Positions 26,985-36,900 of a DNA stretch of 64,000 bases are shown piece by piece. The notes under the pieces were generated by a model that had not been told where the DNA came from, searched no databases, and saw only the letters and a program-made list of their open reading frames with translations. Position numbers and translations under genes: made by a program. Within the stretch, counting starts at the first letter, position 1; every line of letters begins with the position of its first letter. The stretch is from Spirochaetota bacterium (GTDB lineage Bacteria > Spirochaetota > UBA4802 > JAKQUI01), in contig JAKQUI010000004.1 of the NCBI GenBank assembly GCA_029562645.1, positions 62,001 to 126,000 on the forward strand, written 5' to 3'.

Positions 26985-28316
26985 ATGAACTTCATCGACC
27001 GTTTCTTCTCAATCTCCCGGCTCGGGTCAACGATTCGCACCGAGATCACCGCCGGGGCCACCACCTTCGTCACGATGGCCTACATCATCTTCGTGCAACC
27101 GGCCGTGCTCTCCGCCGCCGGGATGGACTTCGGCGCGGTGCTCGTAGCGACCTGCGTCTCCTCGGCGCTCGCCACGCTCATGATGGGCCTCTACGCCCGC
27201 TATCCGCTCGCGCTTGCGCCGGGCATGGGCGAGAATTTCTTCTTCGCATACGTGGTGGTCGTCGCGATGGGGATCCCGTGGGACACGGCGCTGGGCATCG
27301 TGTTCATCTCCGGCATCCTGTTCCTGGCGCTGTCGCTGTTCAATGTGCGGGAGATCATCATCAACACGATTCCGCCGTCGCTCAAGGCCGGCATCACGGT
27401 GGGCATCGGCCTGTTCGTCACGTTCATCGGCCTGGTCTTCGCGGGCATCATCGAGAAATCGCCGGGCGGGATCGTGAAGCTCGGCAGCGTCCGCGAGCTG
27501 CACGTGATCATCCCGATACTCGGGGTGCTGGTCATCGCCGTCCTGTCGTATTTCAGGATCCGGGGGGCGATCCTCCTGGGAATCCTCGTCTGCGCGCTCA
27601 TCGCCCTCGTGACCGGGATCGCGAACTACCGCGGCATCGTGAGCGGCCCGCCGTCCATCATGCCAGTTTTCGCGAAGATGGACGTCCTCAAGGCGCTCTC
27701 GCTCGACTATGTCCCCCTGATCCTGGTGTTCCTCTTTATGAACGTGTTCGATACGGTGGGCACCGTCGTTGGCGTTACGCGACAGGCGGGGCTCATGGAC
27801 GAGAACGGCGCCATCCCGCGCATCAACCGAATCCTGCACACCGATTCGGCCGCGACGGCCTTCGGGGCGCTCTTCGGCACCTCCACCGTGACCACCTATA
27901 TCGAGAGCGCGACGGGCGTGTACGAGGGCGGGCGGACGGGCCTCACCGCGGTCGTCACGGCGCTGCTCCTGGCGCTCGCCATCTTCATTGAGCCGCTCGC
28001 GCGGATGATCGGCGGCGGATACGCGGTCGGCGGGACGACGTTCTACCCGATCATCGCGCCGGCGCTCATCATTGTCGGCTCCATGATGGTCATTAGCATC
28101 AGGGACATCGCCTTCGACGACGTGACCGAATACCTGCCGGCCTTCCTGGTTATGATCGGGATGCCGCTCACCTACTCGATCGCCGACGGCCTCGCCTTCG
28201 GGTTCATCTCCTACCCGGCGCTCAAGATCGCGACGGGCAAGATCCGCGAGATCAAGCCGCTGGTCATCGTGCTGGGGATCGTGTTTGTGCTGCGCTATGC
28301 GTTCCTGAAGGTGTGA
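26985..28316 (+). CDS. NCS2-family purine (adenine/guanine/hypoxanthine) permease
   Basis: From the ATG at 26985 (an in-frame ATG lies at 26970) the protein is 443 aa with about 12-14 transmembrane segments. Typical AzgA/PbuG-like motifs are TEITAGATTFVTMAYIIFVQP at the start (TFVTMAYI), the APGMGENFFFAY substrate-site segment, and FMNVFDTVGTVVGV followed by the ALFGTSTVTTYIESATGV motif. It imports purine bases by proton symport. The convergent adjacent gene is apt, which supports purine salvage. Confidence 0.92.
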   Translation: MNFIDRFFSISRLGSTIRTEITAGATTFVTMAYIIFVQPAVLSAAGMDFGAVLVATCVSSALATLMMGLYARYPLALAPGMGENFFFAYVVVVAMGIPWDTALGIVFISGILFLALSLFNVREIIINTIPPSLKAGITVGIGLFVTFIGLVFAGIIEKSPGGIVKLGSVRELHVIIPILGVLVIAVLSYFRIRGAILLGILVCALIALVTGIANYRGIVSGPPSIMPVFAKMDVLKALSLDYVPLILVFLFMNVFDTVGTVVGVTRQAGLMDENGAIPRINRILHTDSAATAFGALFGTSTVTTYIESATGVYEGGRTGLTAVVTALLLALAIFIEPLARMIGGGYAVGGTTFYPIIAPALIIVGSMMVISIRDIAFDDVTEYLPAFLVMIGMPLTYSIADGLAFGFISYPALKIATGKIREIKPLVIVLGIVFVLRYAFLKV

Positions 28317-28323
28317 GGCGCGC

Positions 28324-28851
28324 TCAATCGCCCTCGAACTCGCAGAGCGCAAAGACCTTGTAGCCCGCCCCCTCCAGGCGCTTCCGACCGCCCACGTCCG
28401 GCAGGTCCACGATGAAGGACATCTCGACAACCTTCCCGCCGACCTTTTCGATGAGATGCGCGCTCGCAAGCGCAGTCCCGCCGGTGGCCAGAAGATCGTC
28501 CACGACGAGCACGCGGTCTCCTTTTTTCAGGGCGTCCTTGTGGATTTCGATGATATCGGTCCCGTATTCCAGCTCGTACTCGTGAGACTCCTTCTCGGCC
28601 GGGAGCTTGCCCTTCTTGCGGATGGGGACGAAGCCCTTGCCGAGCTGATAGGCCACCGCTCCCCCCAGAATGAAGCCGCGCGCCTCGAGACCGACCACAA
28701 GATCGATCTCGACGCTCTTGTAGCGCTCCACCATTTCGTTGATGACGTCGCGGAACCCGCCCGCGTCGAGGAGCAGCGTGGTGATGTCGCGGAACATGAT
28801 CCCGTCCTTGGGGAAGTGCAGGATGGTGCGAATTTTTGATTTAATGGGCAT
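28324..28851 (-). CDS. apt: Adenine phosphoribosyltransferase
   Basis: The 175-aa protein shows the Apt N-terminus ([21 protein letters not shown]), [18 protein letters not shown], the [11 protein letters not shown] stretch and the PRPP-binding [14 protein letters not shown]. It converts adenine plus PRPP to AMP. It converges with the purine permease gene with 7 bp between stops, and follows the FecR lipoprotein gene on the same strand at a distance of 118 bp. Confidence 0.95.
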   Translation of the reverse strand: MPIKSKIRTILHFPKDGIMFRDITTLLLDAGGFRDVINEMVERYKSVEIDLVVGLEARGFILGGAVAYQLGKGFVPIRKKGKLPAEKESHEYELEYGTDIIEIHKDALKKGDRVLVVDDLLATGGTALASAHLIEKVGGKVVEMSFIVDLPDVGGRKRLEGAGYKVFALCEFEGD

Positions 28852-28969
28852 GATGGCACCTTCAGGGTTGTATGCAAATCACCGGCGAGCGACCTGCGCC
28901 CGCCGACACATCACATCGTCACGGCATTGAAAAAGCAAATACTTTTATCCCGGCACACGACGGCCGTTC

Positions 28970-30022
28970 CTACAGGCTGGGCACGTTGCCCGCGCGCTCC
29001 TTTTCCTTCCGTTCCTTCTCGGCCTTCGCCCGCTCGGCGGCCTCGCGCGCGAGTCGCTCCTGCTCGGCCCTAATGCGCTCCGCGTTCGCCGCCTCCTGCG
29101 CGCGATCTCGTTTTTCTTTTTCCAGCGCGGCCTGACGCGCCGCCGCATCGCGAGCAGCGGCCGCCTGACCGTCCTTCAGCCCGGCGTCCCGCTTTCCCTG
29201 CTCTTCCTTATCTTTCGCGAGCTTCGCATCACGCTCCGCTTGGAGCCGGTCCTCCGCCTCGCGGGACGCCGAAGCGTCGGCGTCCTCCGTGACCTGCAAC
29301 ACCTCGCGCTTGATCTCTTTCTTCGTTTCAACATCGAGCTTGTCGATCACCTCGGGCTTGATCTCTTTGACCTCCCGCCGGAGGGCCTCGACTTCCTCGG
29401 CCTTCAGGGTCACCACGGGTATCGCCTGCTTCTTCTCGATCGCCGTTTTCATGGCCTTTTCGTCCACGACCAGGGCCTGGTTTTTCTCCACCATGGTCGC
29501 GGCCTCCACGACCGGCGTGTCCGCAACCACGGGATTGACCGTGACCGTTCCGTTCAGGACCACCACGCGCATCCGCTGCGGCTCGGCGGCCACCTGGAAG
29601 CTCGTCCCCCGCACCGCGATGGTCAATGTCGGCGTATTCACGCGGAAGGTCGAGCCCTTGACGAGCTTGGAGACGGTCACGTAGACCTTGCCGCTTTGCA
29701 TGGTGAGGCTGGTATCGCCCGCCATCTTTTCCTGCAGGGAGGCGATCCGCACGTTCGAGTTTTCGTACACGCGCACCAGCCCCTTTGCGCCGTAGAGGAG
29801 GTCGGCGGTGGAGGCCTTGTCGGTGATGACGGCATCACCAAGCGCGAGCGCCTCGCCGATGCTCGCGGCGCGCGCCACGCCCTGCGACACGACCTTCACC
29901 GTACCGATAGATGACTGCACCGTAAAGACGAAGTCCGCGAGCTTGGCCTTGCCGCAGGAGAGCTGGGCGAGCACAATAAACGGAATGACAATGAATGGAA
30001 GCCGTCGCATCTGTCGCATCAT
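28970..30022 (-). CDS. FecR-domain lipoprotein with Ala/Glu/Lys-rich coiled-coil tail
   Basis: The 350-aa protein starts with a lipoprotein signal (lipobox L-S-C-G, Cys near residue 24). Residues about 35-180 form a FecR-like domain (AIGEALALGDAVITDKAS, the central R-V-N-T-P-T-L-T-I-A-V-R-G-T-S-F motif). The last ~110 residues are strongly charged AEAEDR/ERLAREAAERAKAEKERK heptad-like sequence. There is no FecI-type sigma factor or TonB receptor nearby, so it is not a classical FecR regulator. Spirochaetes carry many such FecR surface or periplasmic lipoproteins of unknown role. Another FecR lipoprotein gene is at 50661-51305. Confidence 0.8.
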   Translation of the reverse strand: MMRQMRRLPFIVIPFIVLAQLSCGKAKLADFVFTVQSSIGTVKVVSQGVARAASIGEALALGDAVITDKASTADLLYGAKGLVRVYENSNVRIASLQEKMAGDTSLTMQSGKVYVTVSKLVKGSTFRVNTPTLTIAVRGTSFQVAAEPQRMRVVVLNGTVTVNPVVADTPVVEAATMVEKNQALVVDEKAMKTAIEKKQAIPVVTLKAEEVEALRREVKEIKPEVIDKLDVETKKEIKREVLQVTEDADASASREAEDRLQAERDAKLAKDKEEQGKRDAGLKDGQAAAARDAAARQAALEKEKRDRAQEAANAERIRAEQERLAREAAERAKAEKERKEKERAGNVPSL

Positions 30023-30118
30023 GAATACCTCTCGGGTGTATTGTTCTTGTGGCGCGTCAACGAACCCGTCCGCATGGTTCCGAGCTGGTGATTGCCGTTC
30101 GCGGCACTGTTTCGCATG

Positions 30119-30997
30119 CTACATGTCGAAGTAATACAGCGCTGATAGCGTGACACCGTAGAACACGTCCTGCGTGTCCCGTTCCATGGCGGGGTCCTGT
30201 GTATCCAAATACTCCTTCCGATCGCGTCCAACCACCTTGAGTTGCTGATAGCGGAAACCCAACGAAAGGGTCGTTTTCGCGGAAGAGAAATAATATGCAA
30301 AGGCGATGTCACCGTTGCCGCCCCAGGAAACGAGGTCAAATATCTGAACATGCGGGCCGGAATCATTTCTTCGGTCGGGGTCGTAGAAGTAATATGTTGA
30401 CACCAACTCCTCCGTTCCGACCGTGTAGACGCCATTCAGGTTTATCATGAGATAGAAACTGTCGGCAAGCGGAATGCTAAATCCGACACCAAGCCCCGGA
30501 CCGACGGTGCTTTCATATGATTTATAACCAATATATTTCGGGTACCCCTCGATCGATGAATACCAGTTCTTTGAATACCAATTATACCCCATCCATTTGA
30601 CGCCGCCGAAAACTCGCACCATTCTGTTGATGGAATACGTCACGATGGTGTCGGAATCGAACTTGAATGTTTTTTCTCTACTGATAAACGTGCTGTCATT
30701 TTCATAGTCGTACCCGGTTACCTCCCCATAACCGAAGGCCCCAGTCATAAACCGAGTCGAGAGCGACCACGTCTCGTTGAATTTCAGCGAAACCAAGGGC
30801 CCATACATGAAGCCGTTATCCTTGACGTCGTTACTGACGTTATCATAATTTTCTTTGGTCGCGAACTGCCACCAGGCGTACCAGACCGATGCGCCGACGG
30901 TGAGGTCGACGGCGAGCGCGGCGCCGGAAAACGCGACAACCATGAGCGCGGAAACGAGCGGCACGAAAATCGATTTTCGTTTTACGGTTTTATTCAT
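30119..30997 (-). CDS. Outer-membrane-type beta-strand-rich protein, paralogue A
   Basis: Started at the ATG at 30997 (AGGAG a few bases upstream) this is a 292-aa protein with a signal peptide ending near AALA. The mature sequence has alternating hydrophobic/polar strands rich in Tyr, Trp and Gly (TVGASVWYAWWQF, GPLVSLKFNETWSLS, GPGLGVGFSIPLAD) and ends in F-D-M after LSALYYFDM, all suggestive of a beta-barrel. It is clearly paralogous to the gene just upstream (31079-32005), sharing the motif order V-W-Y-A-W-W, FMYGP, RVFGGVK/RLFAGVK, GPGLG and DVFYGVT. GC content is visibly lower than neighbours. Function unknown. Confidence 0.72.
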   Translation of the reverse strand: MNKTVKRKSIFVPLVSALMVVAFSGAALAVDLTVGASVWYAWWQFATKENYDNVSNDVKDNGFMYGPLVSLKFNETWSLSTRFMTGAFGYGEVTGYDYENDSTFISREKTFKFDSDTIVTYSINRMVRVFGGVKWMGYNWYSKNWYSSIEGYPKYIGYKSYESTVGPGLGVGFSIPLADSFYLMINLNGVYTVGTEELVSTYYFYDPDRRNDSGPHVQIFDLVSWGGNGDIAFAYYFSSAKTTLSLGFRYQQLKVVGRDRKEYLDTQDPAMERDTQDVFYGVTLSALYYFDM

Positions 30998-31078
30998 GTC
31001 ATGTCTCCTCTTCGAGTTATCAGCACTATCATCACAACCCGATACGCCGGCGGTACTGACGAGATCACGCCGCACGCA

Positions 31079-32005
31079 TCATCCGCCGAAGTAATACAAC
31101 ACCGACACCGTTATCCCGCCGAATATGTCCTGATAGTCGCGATCGCTCCCATCGCTGGGAGTAACCGCATCGCGGCGGTCGCGGGCAAGCACCTTGAGGA
31201 TTTGGAAGCGTCCGCCAATCGCGACGGTGGTCCGCACCGACAGAATATAATACGAAACCGCCGCATCGATGTTGCCACCCCACATGACGACATCGGCCAC
31301 GGTTGAGAACTCTCCGCTGATATAGCGCGTGATATCGCTCCCGCCAAGAAGCACCGGCCTGTTGGGCACATAGCTGTACAATCGCGTCTGGGATTCCCCA
31401 ACGGTATACAGGCCGTTGACGTTCAGGCTCGCATACAACCCATCGGCAAGCGGGGCAACCAACCCCAGACCGCCGCCGGGCCCATAGGTGGTGGAAAAAG
31501 CATTCTCGGTTATGTACACATAGTTTTCTAAAACGGAAAACGGATAGATGTTGATATTGCTTCTCCGATTGAGGAACCGCTGATACCCCATGATCTTCAC
31601 GCCGGCGAAAAGACGCACATATCTGGAAACGGAGTATCCGAGCGTCGTATCCGAATCGTACTTGAGCACCCGATACCGCGTTGTAAACGTATCGTAGTTC
31701 GTTCCGTAGGCCCGTCCCTCCAGTTCCTTCACCCCGAAATTCCCGATCATGAAACGCGACGAGAGCGTCCAGTCGTCGTGGAACTTGACCGAGACAACGG
31801 GCCCGTACATGAAGGCGCTCATCGTTTGCAGGCGGTCATTGCTGATTCCGAAATCGGTATCGACCTGGGAATGGGCGGCGCGCCACCACGCGTACCAGAC
31901 GGTTGCGCCGGCGGAGACATCGGCGGCAGCGGCGGTGCGGGAACTGAATAGCGGAAGAGACAAGAGCATGATGAAAGCGATTGCGGTGGTACCGTACGTT
32001 TGCAT
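31079..32005 (-). CDS. Outer-membrane-type beta-strand-rich protein, paralogue B
   Basis: Two ATGs lie at 32008 and 32005; I prefer the second because a GGAGG sits five bases before it. The ~308-aa product has a signal peptide ending in TAAAA and beta-strand-like mature sequence (VSAGATVWYAWW, MYGPVVSVKFHDDWTLSSRF, YGPGGGLGLVAPLADGLYASL). It ends DIFGGITVSVLYYFGG, similar to the end of paralogue A. The two are tandem duplicates on one strand, separated by 81 bp. Likely a small outer-membrane barrel of unknown substrate. Confidence 0.72.
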   Translation of the reverse strand: MQTYGTTAIAFIMLLSLPLFSSRTAAAADVSAGATVWYAWWRAAHSQVDTDFGISNDRLQTMSAFMYGPVVSVKFHDDWTLSSRFMIGNFGVKELEGRAYGTNYDTFTTRYRVLKYDSDTTLGYSVSRYVRLFAGVKIMGYQRFLNRRSNINIYPFSVLENYVYITENAFSTTYGPGGGLGLVAPLADGLYASLNVNGLYTVGESQTRLYSYVPNRPVLLGGSDITRYISGEFSTVADVVMWGGNIDAAVSYYILSVRTTVAIGGRFQILKVLARDRRDAVTPSDGSDRDYQDIFGGITVSVLYYFGG

Positions 32006-32226
32006 CATCGCCTCCAAATGGGGGTGGTGACATACTGTCATGCTCTCGAGGGTCAATGGAACCAACCGCCGAATAGAAATTCAAGCCCTTTTCCATGTGA
32101 AGCGGTAAAATCCGGATCGTCGCCCGCATGCCGCATTTCGGATGCGAAATGGCCTCGGCTTCGTGATTGACAAATCCGCAGACATGCGCCAGGATCAAAC
32201 CTGTTCGAACGGAATACGCCTTGACC

Positions 32227-33147
32227 ATGGACAGAACCCGCACACTAAAGATCGCCTCCTGGACGAGCATCGCGGGCAACCTTGCGCTCGCCGCGCTCAA
32301 GATCGTGGCGGGAGCCGTAGCCGGGAGCGCGGCGGTCCTGGCCGACGGCATCGACAGCCTGTCCGACGTGGCCATCTCCATCATCACCCTCGCCGCCTCG
32401 CTCATGATCGCGCGACCGCCGGACCGCGAGCACCCGTACGGGCACCACCGCGCCGAGACCATCGCGGCGTCGATCTTGGCGTTCATCATCTTTTTCATCG
32501 GCGGACAGCTCGTGATCCTCACCGTGGAGCGCCTGCTCTATCACGAGCCCGCGACTCTGCCCGAGCCGCTGGCGCTGTATGCGACCGTCATTTCCATCGC
32601 CGGAAAAGCAGCGCTTGCCGCCAGCCAGTTCTACTGGGGGAAGCGGTCGCAGAGCCGCATGCTCATGGCGAACGGGCAGAACATGCTCAATGACATCATC
32701 ACATCGGCGGGGGTGCTCGCGGGCCTCGCGATTGGGTACTACTGGCGGATCCCGATCATCGACCGCATCATCGCGATCGCGATCGGCGTGTGGATCATGA
32801 TTAGCGCGGCGCGGATCTTCCGGGGGCTCGCGGTGGAGCTCATGGACGGACACGAACAGGACGGCCCGTACCGGGCGATCTTCGATGCCGTCCGCGAGGT
32901 GACCGGCGCGGTCAACCCGCACCGCGCGCGGATCCGGCGCCTTGGCGCGTTATACGTCATCGACCTGGACATCGAGGTGGACGGCGCGATGAGCGTGAGC
33001 GAGGCGCACGGCATCGCGAGCGCGATCGAGGAATGCATCAAGGAGCGGCTCGACAATGTCTTCGACATCGTGATACACGTCGAGCCGCTCGGGAACCGCG
33101 AGGCGGACGAGGCCTACGGGCTCAGCGCGAACGACGTGCAGGAGTGA
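32227..33147 (+). CDS. Cation diffusion facilitator (CDF) metal transporter
   Basis: Starting at the ATG at 32227 the protein is 306 aa (a longer frame opens at 32167). It has six transmembrane segments and a cytoplasmic C-terminal metal-binding domain (RRLGALYVIDLDIEVDG, VIHVEP). TM2 has the D-S-L-S-D metal site, and the HPYGHHRAET loop is typical. TM5 carries N-M-L-N-D, with Asn where zinc transporters such as FieF have His. A D-D-N-D site points away from zinc and perhaps to manganese or iron efflux. The gene stands alone and converges with the downstream lipoprotein gene. Confidence 0.9.
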   Translation: MDRTRTLKIASWTSIAGNLALAALKIVAGAVAGSAAVLADGIDSLSDVAISIITLAASLMIARPPDREHPYGHHRAETIAASILAFIIFFIGGQLVILTVERLLYHEPATLPEPLALYATVISIAGKAALAASQFYWGKRSQSRMLMANGQNMLNDIITSAGVLAGLAIGYYWRIPIIDRIIAIAIGVWIMISAARIFRGLAVELMDGHEQDGPYRAIFDAVREVTGAVNPHRARIRRLGALYVIDLDIEVDGAMSVSEAHGIASAIEECIKERLDNVFDIVIHVEPLGNREADEAYGLSANDVQE

Positions 33148-33151
33148 CGCG

Positions 33152-33844
33152 CTACTCTCCGCTCCGGATCATTCGGAGGAGGGTCTCCATCGCCACGATT
33201 TTCACTTGGACCGCGGACAGCAATAACGCCTTCTTGTACTGCGGACTTGCCGTTTCCATGTTTGTTTTCCACCAAACATTGAGGCGCGGAAACTCGACGA
33301 AATAGCGCGCCCGCACTTGGCCATTGACAAATAGCTTCACGTCACATTGCAACTTGATCATGGAGTATTTAAATCCATACATGGCTTCCCGAAGGTGAAA
33401 GCTGATATCGATATAGTTCGTTCCCGATTTCGATTGCTCCTCCGATGCCGACCAGAACGACTCCAGCCCCAACGTCGACGACGCCTGCAGCGGGCCCCAG
33501 TATGAAAACGAATTCGTCGTTCCTACCGATTTTGCGAATACCCGCCCCTTGTTGACAAAACCATCCTGATATCTTTTTCTATTGATTTTAATACCATGTT
33601 TCGCCTCCAAGGCGGTAAAGACGCTTTCAAGGTCAACGGTCGAGATAAACGCAATCGCCAGGTCATTATCCGTAATGGCCGGAGAGTTTACAAAGGATCC
33701 CGGATACCCTCTAAACGCCAAAAAATTGAATTCGAACTCCTTGTTGCTTAATCGTGACCACTCATCACGCGACCATACCGAAGAGCATGAAACGAGTGAA
33801 AAAACCATTGGAAGAACAAGAAAAAGGCGAGATAGTACTTTCAT
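33152..33844 (-). CDS. AT-rich lipoprotein of unknown function
   Basis: The 230-aa protein has a lipoprotein signal (LVSC, Cys near residue 20) and a mixed alpha/beta mature part with NSPAITDNDLAIAFISTVD, a WGPLQASSTLG stretch and an ending in LLRMIRSGE. I do not recognise it. Codon use is noticeably more AT-rich than in the flanking genes, which suggests a later arrival or relaxed selection. It lies between the CDF gene (convergent) and the 3' end of giant activase A. Confidence 0.65.
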   Translation of the reverse strand: MKVLSRLFLVLPMVFSLVSCSSVWSRDEWSRLSNKEFEFNFLAFRGYPGSFVNSPAITDNDLAIAFISTVDLESVFTALEAKHGIKINRKRYQDGFVNKGRVFAKSVGTTNSFSYWGPLQASSTLGLESFWSASEEQSKSGTNYIDISFHLREAMYGFKYSMIKLQCDVKLFVNGQVRARYFVEFPRLNVWWKTNMETASPQYKKALLLSAVQVKIVAMETLLRMIRSGE

Positions 33845-33923
33845 GAGGAACCTCGACGTGTTTTTTTATACTGAAAAGCACGAGAGGTTACGCTGTCAAG
33901 AAGTTCAATGAAGAAATACGGTT

Positions 33924-36900
33924 TTACGCGCGTTTCTCCAGCGCCTCGATCTCTTCGACGCGCATCCCGCCGCGCAGGTTTTCCAGATAGATGCCCACCG
34001 TGCGGTTCACGTCGCTCACGCCGTCGTAGAAGAGCGTGATGACCGGTTTCCCGTGCCGTTCCTGCACCGGCGCAAACAGGGTCTTCGTGATATTGCCCGG
34101 CATGCACCCGAACGGCGCGCAGTTTATCACCATGGCCGCCCCGTCGCGCAGGAACACCTCGGTGCGGCCCAGCGTGAGGATCGCCTCGCCCTCGAAGATG
34201 ATCGGCAGGTGCGCCTTCCCGATCTCGAGCACCTCTTCCACCGGCGGCTCCGTCCGCTCCGGCAGGTACGGCGCCGCGAATGTCTCGAAGCGATGCAGCC
34301 GCCCCAGCATGTAGCGCGCCTTGAGCCCCACGAAGAGCCGGCCCAGCGGACCGGCGCCGTTCAAGCGCGCAAGGTGGCGCTCCATGTACTGCGTATAGGC
34401 GATCCATTCCGACACCGGCGAGAGCCACGCCTCGCCGCCGCAGCGCTCGATTGTGCGCACCAACGAATCGTTGCAAAACGGATTGCAGCGCACGTAGATC
34501 TCTCCGACGATCCCGACGAGGGGACGCGCCTCGTAGGCGACCGGGACCGACGCGATCGACTCAAGCGCGCGCCCGAGGCACTCCCGCACGTCGCCCCGCG
34601 CCTCGATCACGCGCTCCATCGATCCCATCGCCTCTTCGGCGCGCGCGTCCACGCTTCCCGGCGTCATCTCGTACGGGCGCCGTGCGCAGATCATCTTGTA
34701 CACAAGATCACCGGCAAGGGTCACGTCCCAGAGGTAGCGGCGAAGCGCATCGGGCATGCCCATATAGGAGTTGATGGAGGTCGGCGAGAAGAGCCCCGCC
34801 TCGGCGAAACCGTTCGCGTCCAGCACCGCGCGATGAAGCACGCAGTACTGCCCGAAGCGACAGGGCCCGTCGGCCGTGGGCATAAAGAGCGCATGCTCGG
34901 CGGGCGCCGCGTCGATGTCCCGCAGGTGCTTGAGAAACGCGCCGATCGTAGCGACCGCCGGCAGGCACTCGCTCCCGCGCACGTTCTTGAGGCCCGTCTC
35001 GAAGGCGTCCGCGTCCTCGAGCGGAAGCGCTTCGGAGCGGAAGTTCCAGGCGCGAAAACCCGCGGCGAAGAGACGGGCGATCACCTCGTGCATCTGCGGG
35101 ATCCACACCGTGCGTTCACGCTGGCGCGCGAGATAGTGGAAGTCGAGATTCTCCGACGCCGGGCGGGCGGGCGCGACGCGCGCCTCCGCGATCACGTCTA
35201 TGAATGCCTCGATGCGCGTGAGATAGCCCGTCTCGGAGCCGTGCTCGTCGAGCTCGATGATGAGGTACGGCTTGCCGCGCATGAGCTTCTCGAAGCGCCC
35301 GAGGATGAACGAGTCCGGGCCGCACCCGAAGTTGGTCACGTACACCGCATAGGCGTTCGGGAGCGCGCGCACCATCTTTGCGGCCGAGAGAATGCGCTGC
35401 CCGTAGTTCCAGTAGACGTGCTCCACGGGCGCGCTGTTGTCGTCAGGGTCGATGAGGCACTCGTAGGGGATCGCCGTGACGCCGCGGCCGTGAAAGCGCC
35501 CGGGCAGGCCAAGGTTGATGATGCCGTCGTACAGATTGTACGGACGGCCGATCATGACGATCGCGGTCGCGCCGCCCGCCGCCGCCTCGCGCATAACGCG
35601 CTGTCCGTACTCGTAGCGCTCGCGAAGAAAGCGCGACTGCGCCGCGCGGCCCGCGGCGAAGGCCCGCGCAACCGCGGCGCGATCGTCCGCGTGGTCCCGA
35701 AAGGCGTCGTAGAGCTCGTCGATCACGTGATCGTCGCCGAAGCGGAAATCGATCGCCGGCGCGATGATCTCCCGCCGGCCGCCGAACAGGCTCCTGGCCA
35801 GCGACGGATACGAGATCACATAGGGACAGAAGACGCGCGGCTTCCCGTTGTCCTGTCGCGTTTCGCTCATCACCGACGGGAAGAATACGTATTCGGCGTC
35901 GTCGCGTTCGGCGCAGCGGCCGAAACGGGCGAGGGCCACCTTCACGGGGTAGCAATAATCGGCGTCGGTTACCTGCGCGGCCGCCTCCTTGAGCTCAGCG
36001 CCGCCCCCGCCCTCGACGACCGTCTCGAAACCGAGCTCATGAAGAAAGGTCCGCCACAGGGGCAGATAGGTATGCATCGAGAGCGCCTCGGGGATCGCCG
36101 CGACCGGCCGTCGTGTTTCAACGACGCGCGCGCCGCCGTTCGCCGCGTCGCAGGACGCGCCCAGGCGGGCGACCCGCGCAAAATGGTCCGTCCGACGCGC
36201 GGCGGGCGCGGGATCATCCGCCTCCTTGCCGCACCGATATCCCCATGACGCCACGGCGGAGCCTTCAACCCGCGCGACGGTTATGCGGCAGTAATTGGCG
36301 CACCGATCGCACGTCTCGTGGCTGGTCGCGATCTCGCGCTCGAAGACGCCACGCCCGCGAAAGGTCCCCACACCCGCGCCCGTCCGATCGCCCGCGATGA
36401 GCGCCGCTCCGAAGGCCCCCATCACGTGACAGTAGGGCGACACCACGATCTCCTTGCCGGTGAGCGACTCGAAAGCGGCGACGAGCCCCCGGTTTCGCGC
36501 GGTGGCCCCCTGGAAAAATATGCGCTCGCCGCTCACGGGACGCGCGCCGACCACGCGATTGAGATAGTTCTTCGCGATGGAGCGGATCACCCCCGCCATC
36601 GCCTCCTCGCGCGAATAGCCATTGCGCAGGAGTTGGGCGATGTCCTGCTCCATGAACACCGTGCAGCGGTCGGAGGTGTTAGGCGTGGACAGGCCCAGCA
36701 CCAACTCCCCCAGCGTACGAACGTCGAAGCCCAGGCGCTCGGCCTGCTCCTCGATGAAGGAGCCCGTGCCGGCGGCGCACACGTAATTCATGGCGGCGTC
36801 GATCACCGAGCCGTTGTGCCCGCGGATATATTTCGCGTCCTGCCCGCCGATCTCGAATATCGTTTCGACATCGGGCTGAAAGTGCGTCGCGCCCCGGAAG

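Noticed and set aside
28970-30022. Classical FecI-FecR iron regulator
   Set aside because: The protein is a lipoprotein and there is no sigma factor or TonB receptor gene nearby.
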